A program made the position numbers and the translations under genes. The notes below the pieces were generated by a model, which made no database searches, was not told the origin of the DNA, and worked only from the letters and a program-made list of their open reading frames with translations. Positions 8,231 through 15,859 of a stretch of DNA of 64,000 bases are shown here, piece by piece. The stretch is from Streptomyces albicerus (GTDB lineage Bacteria; Actinomycetota; Actinomycetes; Streptomycetales; Streptomycetaceae): assembly GCF_008905045.1 (NCBI RefSeq), contig NZ_VWMY01000047.1, positions 23,410 to 87,409 on the forward strand, given 5' to 3'. The stretch's first letter is position 1. The number at the start of each line of letters is the position of its first letter.

Positions 8231-9115
8231 ATGGAGACCGTGCCCGCACCGCGATCAGTGGGAGAGATGCGCGCCGGGGATCATCTGCTCCTCGGCTACG
8301 ACGCGGACGAGGAGCGGGAGACCGTCGTCGCTTCGTTCCTTCTCGACGGGCTGGCGAGCGGGCACCGCGGCCTCGTGCTGGGCCCGGCCGACCTGCCGGC
8401 CGAGCTCGCCCTCACCTTCCTGGAGGCCCACGGCTGCGTCGTCGACGACGAACTCGCCGCCGGGCGGCTCACCGTGGACCCGCACCTCGCGAGCCCCGAT
8501 GGCCTGTGGGACCTTGATGAGGTGATCCGCCGCGAGACGCGCCGCGCGGTCGGCGACGGCTACCTCGGCCTGCGCGTCAGCATGGAAGTTATGCGAGGCC
8601 AGGCGGGCAAGGGCCTCAAGATGCTGCACGACAGCGAACTCCTCCTCGAACCCGTCTTCGCGTCCCTGCCGGTCCTCGGCATCTGCCAGTACGACCGCCG
8701 CGTCTTCGACGAGGGCGACCTGGCCCCGCTCGACGGACTGCACCACGGCCGGGTGGCCGCCGACCTCGTCTGGCACGACGAACTGCTGTCCATCACCCGC
8801 ACCTTCGCTCCGCCCGGCCTCGCGCTCGCCGGAGAGGTCGACGACACGAACGTCACCGCGATGGCCCGCGCCCTGCACGCCGAGACGGCCCGGGCCCGCG
8901 CCCGCCGGGCGAACGGTGTGCGCGCCCGGATCGACCTGCGCGACCTGCGCTTCATCGACGTCGGCGCGCTGCGCCTGCTGGTCTTCGCGGCCCTCGCCCT
9001 GTCCGCGTCGGGCGGCACCCTCGTCCTGCACGGCGTCGCCCCGCACATCCAGCGGCTGATGCGGGTCACCGGCTGGGACCGCATTCCCGGACTGTGTGTC
9101 GAGCAGGTCGAGTAA
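8231..9115 (+). CDS. MEDS-domain protein with C-terminal STAS domain
   Basis: A 294-residue protein. Residues 10-160 form a MEDS domain (GDHLLLGYDADEERETVVASF, then LRVSMEVMR), a ligand- or redox-sensing fold first named in methanogens and methylotrophs. Residues 190-294 are a STAS domain of the anti-sigma antagonist class. In phosphorylatable antagonists the helix begins DSSG; here it reads FIDVGALRLL, so the serine is missing. GGAGGTG at 8217-8223 supports ATG 8231. The next gene starts 26 bases after the stop and encodes a MEDS-HATPase protein, so the two likely form one signalling unit. Confidence 0.82.
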   Translation: METVPAPRSVGEMRAGDHLLLGYDADEERETVVASFLLDGLASGHRGLVLGPADLPAELALTFLEAHGCVVDDELAAGRLTVDPHLASPDGLWDLDEVIRRETRRAVGDGYLGLRVSMEVMRGQAGKGLKMLHDSELLLEPVFASLPVLGICQYDRRVFDEGDLAPLDGLHHGRVAADLVWHDELLSITRTFAPPGLALAGEVDDTNVTAMARALHAETARARARRANGVRARIDLRDLRFIDVGALRLLVFAALALSASGGTLVLHGVAPHIQRLMRVTGWDRIPGLCVEQVE

Positions 9116-9141
9116 GGGGACCTGGCGGAAGGAGTGGGCTC

Positions 9142-10110
9142 GTGGGCCGTACGGGGTTCGTGCACCAGGCGCTGTGCTACGGCACGGACGACGAGTTCCT
9201 CGAAGGGACGCTGACGTTCGCCCGCGACGGTCTGGGCGCCGGCGACACCGTCCTCGCCGTCGTCGCCTCCCGCAACATCGCTCTCCTCGACGAGGCGCTC
9301 GGTCACCGCTCCGGCGAGGTCGAGTTCATCGACGCCGACGACTGGTACGGCTGTCCGTCCCGCACCATGGGCCAGTACAACGCCTATTGCGCCGCCCACG
9401 ACACGGACGAGACGGGTCGCCCCCGCCGGGTCCGGATCATCGGTGAGCCCGTCTGGCCGGACCGTACGGACTTCGAGACCCGCGAGTGGATGCGCTACGA
9501 ATCGCTGCTCAACGTCGCCTTCGCAGGCACCCCTCACTGGATCGTCTGCCCGTACGACACCCGTGCCCTCCCGGCGGGCGTCGTCCGCTCGGCGATCCGC
9601 ACCCACCCCGAACTGGTCCTGGGGGCACGGGAGTCGGCGCCCAGCGGCCGCTACGCCGACCCGGCCGACTTCTACGCCGAATGCGACAGGGGACAGCCGT
9701 GCGGCCTGCCCGCGGGCCGCGACGACGTCCCCTTCGCCCGTGGCCGGTCGGCGCACGTACGGCGCGCCCTGTCCGCGTACGCCCGAGGTCTCGGGGTGCC
9801 CGAGCAGCGGATGTACGACATGGTGGCCGCGGTGTACGAGGCTGTCGACAACTCCGTGCGCTTCGGGGGCGGTCGGGGCGTCCTGCGGCTGCGCAGCGAC
9901 TCCGACTTCGTGATCTGCGAGGTGTCCGACGACGGCACACCGGCCTCGGCCGCGGCCCCGCCGTTCCCCGGCCATCTGCCGCCCGACCCACGGGCCGTGA
10001 ACGGCCACGGGATGTGGGTGGTACGGCAGTTGAGCGATCTGGTCACGGAGGCGCTCGACCCCGCGGGTTCTGTCGTGCGCCTGTACTTCAGGAGGGGCGC
10101 CGCGGTGTGA
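9142..10110 (+). CDS. RsbA-type MEDS-HATPase anti-sigma regulatory protein
   Basis: A 322-residue protein with an N-terminal MEDS domain (residues 1-165; HQALCYGTDDEFLEGTLTF) and a C-terminal GHKL ATPase domain. The N-box is YEAVDNSVRFGGG, the G1 box VSDDGTPAS and the G2 box NGHGMWVVRQLSD. This matches the RsbA family of sigma-B-type regulators: serine kinases or anti-sigma factors controlled by a sensory domain. GTG 9142 is preceded by GGAAGGAG. The obvious partner is the upstream MEDS-STAS protein, and the target sigma factor is not adjacent. The same sensor type is thus present on both putative partners. Confidence 0.85.
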   Translation: MGRTGFVHQALCYGTDDEFLEGTLTFARDGLGAGDTVLAVVASRNIALLDEALGHRSGEVEFIDADDWYGCPSRTMGQYNAYCAAHDTDETGRPRRVRIIGEPVWPDRTDFETREWMRYESLLNVAFAGTPHWIVCPYDTRALPAGVVRSAIRTHPELVLGARESAPSGRYADPADFYAECDRGQPCGLPAGRDDVPFARGRSAHVRRALSAYARGLGVPEQRMYDMVAAVYEAVDNSVRFGGGRGVLRLRSDSDFVICEVSDDGTPASAAAPPFPGHLPPDPRAVNGHGMWVVRQLSDLVTEALDPAGSVVRLYFRRGAAV

Positions 10111-10252
10111 CCGAGGGCCGCGGCGCTTGCCCCGCCGCCCTCGGAGTTCCACGCCCCTGCGTCTGTCTCAGACCGCATCCTGGTTCCCTGTCACCAGCTG
10201 ACGGGCAGTTCACTCACGCCGTGGATGGACCGGCCGTGCTCCCGAACCGGCT

Positions 10253-10999
10253 TCATGGGCCACTAAATTCGCTGACCGCCGGAAGTGTGAATTCATAGAC
10301 CAAGGCATCCTGTTGGGCGTCCACCACCAGATCGGTGATCTCCAGCGGACGCGCGTACTGGTCATGCACCCGCCGCGTCACCCGGACCGAGGCCGCGTCG
10401 CCGGGCTGGGTGATGGAGTCGCGGTGGTGCAGGGCCAGGCCCGCCCGGCGCATCCAGTCGTAGGCCCGCCGCAGTTGGGCCGAGGACGTGCCGTCCGCGC
10501 GGTCGCGGTAGCGGGCGAGCTCCTCGACCTCCGTGAGGGCGACGGCCGAGAAGGACGTCACGGCCGTCCGCCGCCCGCGCCCGTCCTCCGTGGCGGACTC
10601 GTAGCGGTGGACCAGCGTGGGCCGCCGCGGGGCGAGTCCGAGCGCCGCCGCGTGCTCCGGCGGCGGAGTCTCCCAGGCCACGGTGGCCCGGTCGACGGCG
10701 CACGGCCGGGTCGTGTGCGCGCCGAGCGGGAAGCTGAGCGACGGGAGATGCCCGACCGGGAGGCCGGGCAGTGTCGCGTGGGTGCCGCGCCGGTCGGTGG
10801 AGACCAGGCCGCCCCGGCGCAGGATCTCCAGCGCCTGCCGCACCGTCTCGCGGCTGACGCCGAAATGCGCGGCCAACTGCCGCTCGCCCGGCAGCCGTTC
10901 ACCGGGTGGAATGGTTCCGTCGCGCAACTCCCCGAGCAATTGCGAGGCGATGCGCGAGTAAAGAGGCTGAGGGTGATCGTGCGTGGTGCTGCGGGCCAT
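10253..10999 (-). CDS. GntR-family regulator, HutC/UTRA subfamily
   Basis: A 248-residue regulator. The winged helix-turn-helix is at residues 5-75 (LYSRIASQLLGELRDGTIPPG, then AAHFGVSRETVRQALEILRRGG). A UTRA ligand-binding domain follows, with HRYESATEDGRGR and DGTSSAQLRRAYDWM. UTRA domains of this family bind sugar phosphates, histidine derivatives or similar ligands. ATG 10999 has a GGGGAG ribosome binding site 8-9 bases upstream. A DasR-like dyad 117 bases before the start is a plausible autoregulatory site. The minus-strand serine hydrolase gene lies upstream. Confidence 0.9.
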   Translation of the reverse strand: MARSTTHDHPQPLYSRIASQLLGELRDGTIPPGERLPGERQLAAHFGVSRETVRQALEILRRGGLVSTDRRGTHATLPGLPVGHLPSLSFPLGAHTTRPCAVDRATVAWETPPPEHAAALGLAPRRPTLVHRYESATEDGRGRRTAVTSFSAVALTEVEELARYRDRADGTSSAQLRRAYDWMRRAGLALHHRDSITQPGDAASVRVTRRVHDQYARPLEITDLVVDAQQDALVYEFTLPAVSEFSGP

Positions 11000-11115
11000 G
11001 TCCGCGCTCCCCTTGTGACAAGACGTAGCCGTGCGGGCTGCGAGCCCATGCTTTCCGGCATCCCAGCCGTGGGGTGTCGGAAGCACGGGCTCTCTTGCGG
11101 GACCATCTCTAGCAT

Positions 11116-11127
11116 TGGTCTAAACCA
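11116..11127. promoter_or_regulatory. DasR-like (dre) operator upstream of the GntR gene
   Basis: TGGTCTAAACCA differs by one base from the perfect palindrome TGGTCTAGACCA, the core of the dre site bound by the GntR/HutC regulator DasR in Streptomyces. It sits in the 216-base gap upstream of the GntR gene. The site could serve genomic DasR or the local UTRA regulator acting on itself. Confidence 0.6.
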
Positions 11128-11215
11128 CACAGGAAGGGTGTCCCGGCAGGTCGGCCGAAATCAGGCTGAATCAAGGCCGCCCGGACTGTCGCCGCGCAGC
11201 CCGCGCGACCCGACC

Positions 11216-12370
11216 TCAGAGCGAGCTGTACAGGGCGTCGACGAGCGCCATCTTCCGGGGGTCGTCGGCGATATGCGGCCCCATCCGGTTCATGACATAG
11301 CCGATCGAGACGCCCGCCTCCGGGTCGGCGAGACCGCAGGAACCGCCGAAGCCGTCGTGTCCGAAAGCCCTCGGATTCGGACCGTAGGAGCGGTTGGAGC
11401 CGCTGAGCCAGAGGCCGAGGGCGGCCTCCGTCTCGTTCTCGAAGCCGGCGCCGAGGACCAGATCGCGGCACGCGCCCTGTCCTTCACGGACTCGCTCGGC
11501 GGCCTCCGGGGACAGGACGCGATGTGAACCGTACGACCCCCGCCCGGCGAAGACTCCGTACAGCGCGGCGACCGCACGCGCAGTGCCGTGCCCGTTGGCG
11601 GCCGGGATCTCGGCGGCCCGCCATGCCGCCGTGTTGGCCTCGGTCGCGCCCACCACCGGATTGGCCAGGGCGGACAGCGCCACCGGCGCCAACTGGCTGA
11701 AGATCGCCGCCTGTTCACTGGACGAGGCGGCCGGCGGATGCACCAGCTCGGCCGCGCGCCCGGCCTCCTTCTCCGGCAGCCCGATGGTGAAGTCGATGCC
11801 CAGCGGCCCGGTCACCTCGCGCTTCAGGAACGCGCCCGGCAACAGCCCCGAAACCCGCCGCACCACTTCACCGACCAGGAATCCGTACGTGAGCGCGTGA
11901 TAGCCCGAGCCCGTCCCCGGCTCCCACCAGGGCTCCGTCGCCGCGAGCCGCTTCGTGGTCAGCTCCCAGTCGAAGAGCTGCTCGGGCGAGTGCGGCTCAC
12001 GCAGTCCGGCCAGGCCCGCGCGGTGCGACAGCAGATGCCGTACGAGCACCGACTCCTTGCCCGCCGCCGCGAACTCCGGCCAGTAGTCGGCCACCGGCGC
12101 ATCCAGGTCGAGCAGCCCACGGTCCGCCAGGATGTGCGCGCACAGCGCCGTCGGCCCCTTCGAGGTCGACCACACGTTGACCAGCGTGTCCCGCTCCCAG
12201 GCGCGCGTCCGGGCCGCGTCCGCCCAGCCGCCCCACAGGTCCACCACCGTCTCGCCGTCCACCGTGACCGTCACGGCTGCGCCCAACTCGGCGCGGCCTT
12301 GGAAGTTCTCCTCGAACGCGGCGCGCACCGCCTCGAAGGGTGTCGCGCAGTGGCCTTGCACCTGGGACAT
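11216..12370 (-). CDS. Serine hydrolase of the beta-lactamase class C/esterase family
   Basis: A 384-residue penicillin-binding-protein-like hydrolase without a signal peptide, so probably a cytoplasmic esterase. The SxxK motif is VWSTSKG (Ser68, Lys71). The second motif tyrosine is in GSGYHALTYG, as in EstB-type esterases, and the C-terminal GHDGFGGSCGLADPEAG replaces the lactamase KTG box, as in that group. ATG 12370 follows GGAGGACCC. Family members cleave esters, acyl groups or D-amino-acid peptides; the substrate is not predictable here. Confidence 0.88.
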   Translation of the reverse strand: MSQVQGHCATPFEAVRAAFEENFQGRAELGAAVTVTVDGETVVDLWGGWADAARTRAWERDTLVNVWSTSKGPTALCAHILADRGLLDLDAPVADYWPEFAAAGKESVLVRHLLSHRAGLAGLREPHSPEQLFDWELTTKRLAATEPWWEPGTGSGYHALTYGFLVGEVVRRVSGLLPGAFLKREVTGPLGIDFTIGLPEKEAGRAAELVHPPAASSSEQAAIFSQLAPVALSALANPVVGATEANTAAWRAAEIPAANGHGTARAVAALYGVFAGRGSYGSHRVLSPEAAERVREGQGACRDLVLGAGFENETEAALGLWLSGSNRSYGPNPRAFGHDGFGGSCGLADPEAGVSIGYVMNRMGPHIADDPRKMALVDALYSSL

Positions 12371-12472
12371 GGGTCCTCCGTCGTCCGCCGGGAACACCGG
12401 GCGCGGAAGGGCGGCCCGGCTTCCCTGAACGTACCGACTGGTCGGACTGGACGGAAGCGGTTGGGTGGACTC

Positions 12473-12510
12473 GCGCCCGAAGGGGCGCAGGGAACTGCAC
12501 GATCGGCCAC
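12473..12510. repeat. Streptomyces interspersed repeat (inverted copy)
   Basis: GCGCCCGAAGGGGCGC followed by AGGGAACTGCACGATCGGCCA is a variant of the element at 4048-4090 in the opposite orientation. It lies in the 196-base gap between the SnoaL-like gene end and the serine hydrolase start, where it can form a GC-rich hairpin. Confidence 0.65.
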
Positions 12511-12566
12511 GGACGGCCCGCAGATACCGAACAACCCCCAGCGGAAAGGCCCTCCCAGCGGAGCGC

Positions 12567-12971
12567 TCAGGCGAGGAACAGCGGCCCTGCGGGCTCCTGG
12601 TGGCCCGGCGCGGTGTGCCAGTAGTCCCGGGTCTCCACGGCCAGACCATCCGCGTCGAAACGCACGAAGACGCAACCGGCCAGCGTCGAAGGGTCCTCGC
12701 CCTCCTCGGCGAGGACCCTGAACTCGGCGACGGCGAGGCCATGTCGACCGATCACCGGCGGACCGAACCGCACGTCGACGACCCGCTCGTCCGCGAACGA
12801 CCAGCGCAGATACGCGGCGAGTTCGTCCCGCCCGCGATGCGGCTCGCGGAACGGCATCGAACGGTGGACGCACTCTTCGGCGTACAACGCCTGCAGCGCG
12901 TCCACGTCGTGCTCCGCCCAGGCCCGCTCCCACACCCGTACGAACCGCTCGGCCGCCTCGCGCGTCTCCAC
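12567..12971 (-). CDS. SnoaL/NTF2-like domain protein
   Basis: A 134-residue protein with the cone-shaped alpha+beta fold signature: an N-terminal helix EAAERFVRVWERAWAEHDVDALQALYAEE, then CVHRSMPFREPHRGRDELAAYLRW, and beta strands ending YWHTAPG. Relatives include polyketide cyclases, ketosteroid isomerases and many unassigned small-molecule-binding proteins. GTG 12971 lies 10 bases after the acetyl-xylan esterase stop, so both are probably co-transcribed. A catalytic role cannot be assigned. Confidence 0.85.
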   Translation of the reverse strand: METREAAERFVRVWERAWAEHDVDALQALYAEECVHRSMPFREPHRGRDELAAYLRWSFADERVVDVRFGPPVIGRHGLAVAEFRVLAEEGEDPSTLAGCVFVRFDADGLAVETRDYWHTAPGHQEPAGPLFLA

Positions 12972-12981
12972 CGCGACTGCC

Positions 12982-13950
12982 TCAGAAGTACTTGGGCAGC
13001 CAGGCCAGCTTGGCCGCCTCCTGGTAGGGGCCGCCGCCCTCGTGGTCGTTGAAGTCGTACACCTCGATCGCCTTGTCGTCGTGTCCCCACGCGTTGAAGG
13101 CGGCGAAGACGGTCGACGGCGGGCACGTCTGGTCCTCCAGGGCCGCCGAGAACAGGGCGGGCGCCCGGCCGCGCGTCGCGAAGTGCACCCCGTCGAAGTA
13201 GGAGAGCGTGCGGTGCACCTGCTCGGTGCGACCGCGGTGCGTCTTGAGGTAGTTGCCGATCTCCCGGTACGGATCGCGGTCCGTGAGCCTCGTCGCGCGC
13301 GGGTAGTCGCACAGGAACGGCACGTCCGGCGCGACCGCCGCCAGGTCCGGCACCAGACCGCCCACCGCGATCGAGATACCGCCGCCCTGGCTCGAACCGA
13401 CCGCCGCGGTGCGCGGGGCGTCGACGAGCGGATGCGAGCGGGCCGCCTCCACGGCCCGTACCCCGTCGGTGAACACCCGGCGGTAGTAGTAGTTCTCGGG
13501 GGCGTCGATGCCCCGCGTCATGAACCCGGGAAACGCGGGAGCGCTGCCCACCGGATCCGGGGTGTCACCCCCGCCGCCCCACGCGCCGCCCTGGCCCCGG
13601 GTGTCCATCACGAAGTGCGCGAAGCCCGCCGAGGCCCACAGCAGGTGCGTGTGCGGAAGACCGCGGCCGCCGCCGTAGCCGATGAACTCCACGACCGCGG
13701 GCAGCGGCGTGTTCGCCCAGGCCGGGAGCGTCAGCCAGCCCTTCACCGGGTGACCGCCGAACCCGGCGAACGTGACGTCGTACACCTTCACGTTCTTCAG
13801 ATGTGTCTCGACCGGTTCGAAACGGGCGTCCAGGTCGTGCTCGCGCGCCTCCTCGAGCGTCTTGCCCCAGAAGGCGTCGAAGTCCTCGGGCTCGACGGAC
13901 GCGCTGCGATAGTCCCGGAGCTCATCGAGGGGGAGGTCGAACAAGGCCAT
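12982..13950 (-). CDS. Acetyl-xylan esterase/cephalosporin-C deacetylase family (carbohydrate esterase 7)
   Basis: A 322-residue alpha/beta hydrolase that matches AXE1/CE7 enzymes along its length. The nucleophile is in GSSQGGG (Ser187), the acid Asp in ALEDQTCPPST, the His in DFNDHEGGGP, and the family-specific RGQGG loop near residue 118. CE7 enzymes remove acetyl groups from short xylo-oligosaccharides and cephalosporin C in the cytoplasm; the lack of a signal peptide agrees. It heads a short transcription unit with the SnoaL-like protein. It may serve hemicellulose-derived oligosaccharides. Confidence 0.93.
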   Translation of the reverse strand: MALFDLPLDELRDYRSASVEPEDFDAFWGKTLEEAREHDLDARFEPVETHLKNVKVYDVTFAGFGGHPVKGWLTLPAWANTPLPAVVEFIGYGGGRGLPHTHLLWASAGFAHFVMDTRGQGGAWGGGGDTPDPVGSAPAFPGFMTRGIDAPENYYYRRVFTDGVRAVEAARSHPLVDAPRTAAVGSSQGGGISIAVGGLVPDLAAVAPDVPFLCDYPRATRLTDRDPYREIGNYLKTHRGRTEQVHRTLSYFDGVHFATRGRAPALFSAALEDQTCPPSTVFAAFNAWGHDDKAIEVYDFNDHEGGGPYQEAAKLAWLPKYF

Positions 13951-14074
13951 GGAAGACCGCCTTTACTACGAATAAGGGTGCGGATGATCACACCGTACGG
14001 GGGCAGCCGGAGTGCCGCCAGACCGTGTCCGCGGACCGGCAGATCCTGGCCGGTGCTGGCTACGATGACGCCAT

Positions 14075-14542
14075 GCCGTCTGCCGCACCGCCCGCGTGCG
14101 GGAGATGCGCGAACTGGGTTTGCCGGTCGGTATCGGCTGCGACGGTTCCGCCTCGACGGATCACGCGTCGCTGTGGATGGAGACCCGTGGCGCGCTCCTG
14201 CTCGGCCGCTACCGGGGCGGACCCGGCGCGATGACCGCCCGCGACGCCCTCGACATCGCGACCCGCGGGTCGGCCCAGTGCCTGGGCCGCGCCGACGAGT
14301 TGGGGCATCTGCGGCCGGGCGCCTGCGCCGACCTGGTGGTCTGGGACCTGCACGAGGTCGCGCTCGCGGGCGCGCTGAGCGACCCGGTCGAGGCCTGGCT
14401 GCGCTGCGGCCCCGGCCGCGCCTGGACCACAGTGGTCGGCGGCCGCGTCCTCGTCTACCGGGGCGAGCCGGTACTCGCCGGGCTGCGCGACGCGCTGACG
14501 GAGCACGGGCGGTTCGCTCGGCGCATGCAGCTACTCGACTGA
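14075..14542 (+). pseudogene. Amidohydrolase (8-oxoguanine deaminase-like), C-terminal third
   Basis: The frame reads MREMRELGLPVGIGCDGSAS, then TDHASLWMETRGALLLGRYRG, TARDALDIATRGSAQCLGR, ELGHLRPGACADLVVWDL and ends ARRMQLLD. This is the conserved last third of guanine/8-oxoguanine deaminase-type amidohydrolases, including the final metal Asp in GCDGSAS. Full-length proteins have about 450 residues with two HxH metal motifs near the N-terminus; none of that is present upstream. GTG 14096 has no ribosome binding site. It is a 5'-deleted fossil. Confidence 0.8.
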
Positions 14543-14628
14543 CGCTCAGGCACCCGCTGGGCGGGAGCCAACCCGGCGCATGTGTTGTGCTCGGTCCCCG
14601 CCCCAAGACTGGTGGGCCCCGGGCCCGG

Positions 14629-15213
14629 TCAGGCCCAGTGCCGTCCCCACTCGGGCCCCGTACGCGCCCACTCCTGCTCCCACTCGGCCAGACGACGGCG
14701 CGTGGCGATCCGGCGTACGACGGCATACGCGCCCAGGACGCAGGCCGCGACCACACCCGTGGCGCAGGCGCCGGCCGTCAGCGTGTGCTGCCAGATCGCG
14801 GTGCCGTCCGCGGGGGCGGGCACGATCCGGCCCCGGTCGTCCAGCCAGATGTCCGTGCGGTCACCGACCCGGGTACCGGCGGGCACCCGGGTCTCGTCCG
14901 TACGCGGCGGCTCGCCCGGCTCGGCCCAGCGGACCGTCACCCGATAGGTCGGCTGCCGGTCGCCCTCGGCGACGGGCACCGCCGCGGGTGCGTGCTCGGT
15001 GACCTCCGCGCGCACCCGGTGGCGTTCGGCGCGCTGCTCCGCGGCCGCGGCCCGCGCCCCGTCGTACATCCGCCAGCCCACGGTGAGCCCGGCCAGCGGG
15101 GCACCGACGCACAGTAGGACGGCGACGACCAGCGCGGTCCACGCCGCCACGACGTCCGAGCGGCGACGCAGCGGATTGTGCCGCCACCGCCAGCCGCGCA
15201 CTCGCGTCCGCAT
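14629..15213 (-). CDS. Rv1733c-family membrane protein, second copy
   Basis: A 194-residue protein with the same plan as 549-1130: basic lead MRTRVRGWRWRHNPLRRRSDVV, helix at 25-48, extracytoplasmic domain with YRVTVRW and DETRVPAGTRVGDRTDIWLDD, then a second helix near 140-165 and a charged tail. The two copies are clearly homologous but diverged, so this is not a recent duplication. In mycobacteria the family is induced under hypoxia. It is transcribed away from the phosphoketolase fossil and USP gene that follow. Confidence 0.72.
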   Translation of the reverse strand: MRTRVRGWRWRHNPLRRRSDVVAAWTALVVAVLLCVGAPLAGLTVGWRMYDGARAAAAEQRAERHRVRAEVTEHAPAAVPVAEGDRQPTYRVTVRWAEPGEPPRTDETRVPAGTRVGDRTDIWLDDRGRIVPAPADGTAIWQHTLTAGACATGVVAACVLGAYAVVRRIATRRRLAEWEQEWARTGPEWGRHWA

Positions 15214-15407
15214 GTCCCGGCCTCCTCACCACGATCGACCGCTCTTCCCTGTCGTCACAGCTCGTGACCGTTGTCGCCTTTCGTCGCGTCCGCACCGTCG
15301 TACACCGCCCGCGTTCGCCCCGTCGTACGTCTCCTCCGTCCGCCCACGACTGATCCGCGCCCCCCGTGGAACCCGCGTCCCATCCCCTTGGAACAGGAGT
15401 CGCCACC

Positions 15408-15724
15408 ATGGCCAAGGACCGCATGGCAGCGCTCGACGCGTACTGCCGCGCCGCCAACCACCTGGCCGTCGGGCAGATCTACCTGCGCGGCAACCCGCTG
15501 CCGGCCGAGCCTCGCCCCGCCGTCCTCGCCAACTCCTGGCTGGAGGGCAGCTACCCGCAGACGTACCCGGACATCACACGGGACGCTTCCGGCATGGAGC
15601 GGCTTTTCCGGCAATTCTCCTTTCCCGGCGGAGTTCCCAGCATGCCGCACCCGAAACTCCGGGCTCGATCCACGAGCACGGCACCGACTTGTCCGAGGTC
15701 GCCGAGTGGACCTGGTCGGGCTGA
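15408..15724 (+). pseudogene. Phosphoketolase fossil with two internal deletions and a frameshift
   Basis: From ATG 15408 the frame matches the start of the intact phosphoketolase at 34883 (ALDAYCRAANHLAVGQIYL, NSWLEGSYPQTYPDI, RLFRQFSFPGGVPS). Between LPAEP and PAVLANSW about 47 codons are missing, in frame. After GGVPS one base is lost. In the shifted frame APETPGSIHE joins directly to HGTDLSEVAEWTWSG and the normal stop, so roughly 620 codons are gone. Thiamine-diphosphate-binding and catalytic segments are absent, so it cannot function. It lies just upstream of a USP gene. Confidence 0.9.
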
Positions 15725-15793
15725 CCACCGGGACAACATCCGCGAAGACCCGAGCGAAGGAAGCGAAGGACAGGAGGCACGAGCTTCGAAAGG

Positions 15794-15859
15794 TACGAGC
15801 CATGAGCTTGGAGGGGCACGAAACATGAGCTTGGAGAGGCACGAGCCATGAGCAAGGAC
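15794..15859 (+). repeat. 23-bp tandem repeat carrying overlapping mini-ORFs in front of the USP gene
   Basis: Units start at 15794, 15817 and 15840, with the pattern CACGARNCATGAGCTTGGAG plus RGG. Each contains an ATG and a purine-rich GGAGRGG. Because 23 is not a multiple of three, the ATG of each copy opens an 8-codon frame (MSLEGHET, MSLERHEP) that ends at the ATGA of the next copy; the last ATGA is the USP start (15848). The arrangement could feed ribosomes into the USP gene by translational coupling. Confidence 0.8.

Noticed and set aside
15366..15851. A continuous 161-codon frame covering the phosphoketolase remnant
   Set aside because: It joins pieces in mixed frames and ends in the 23-bp repeats; its second half does not resemble phosphoketolase, so it is not annotated as a gene.
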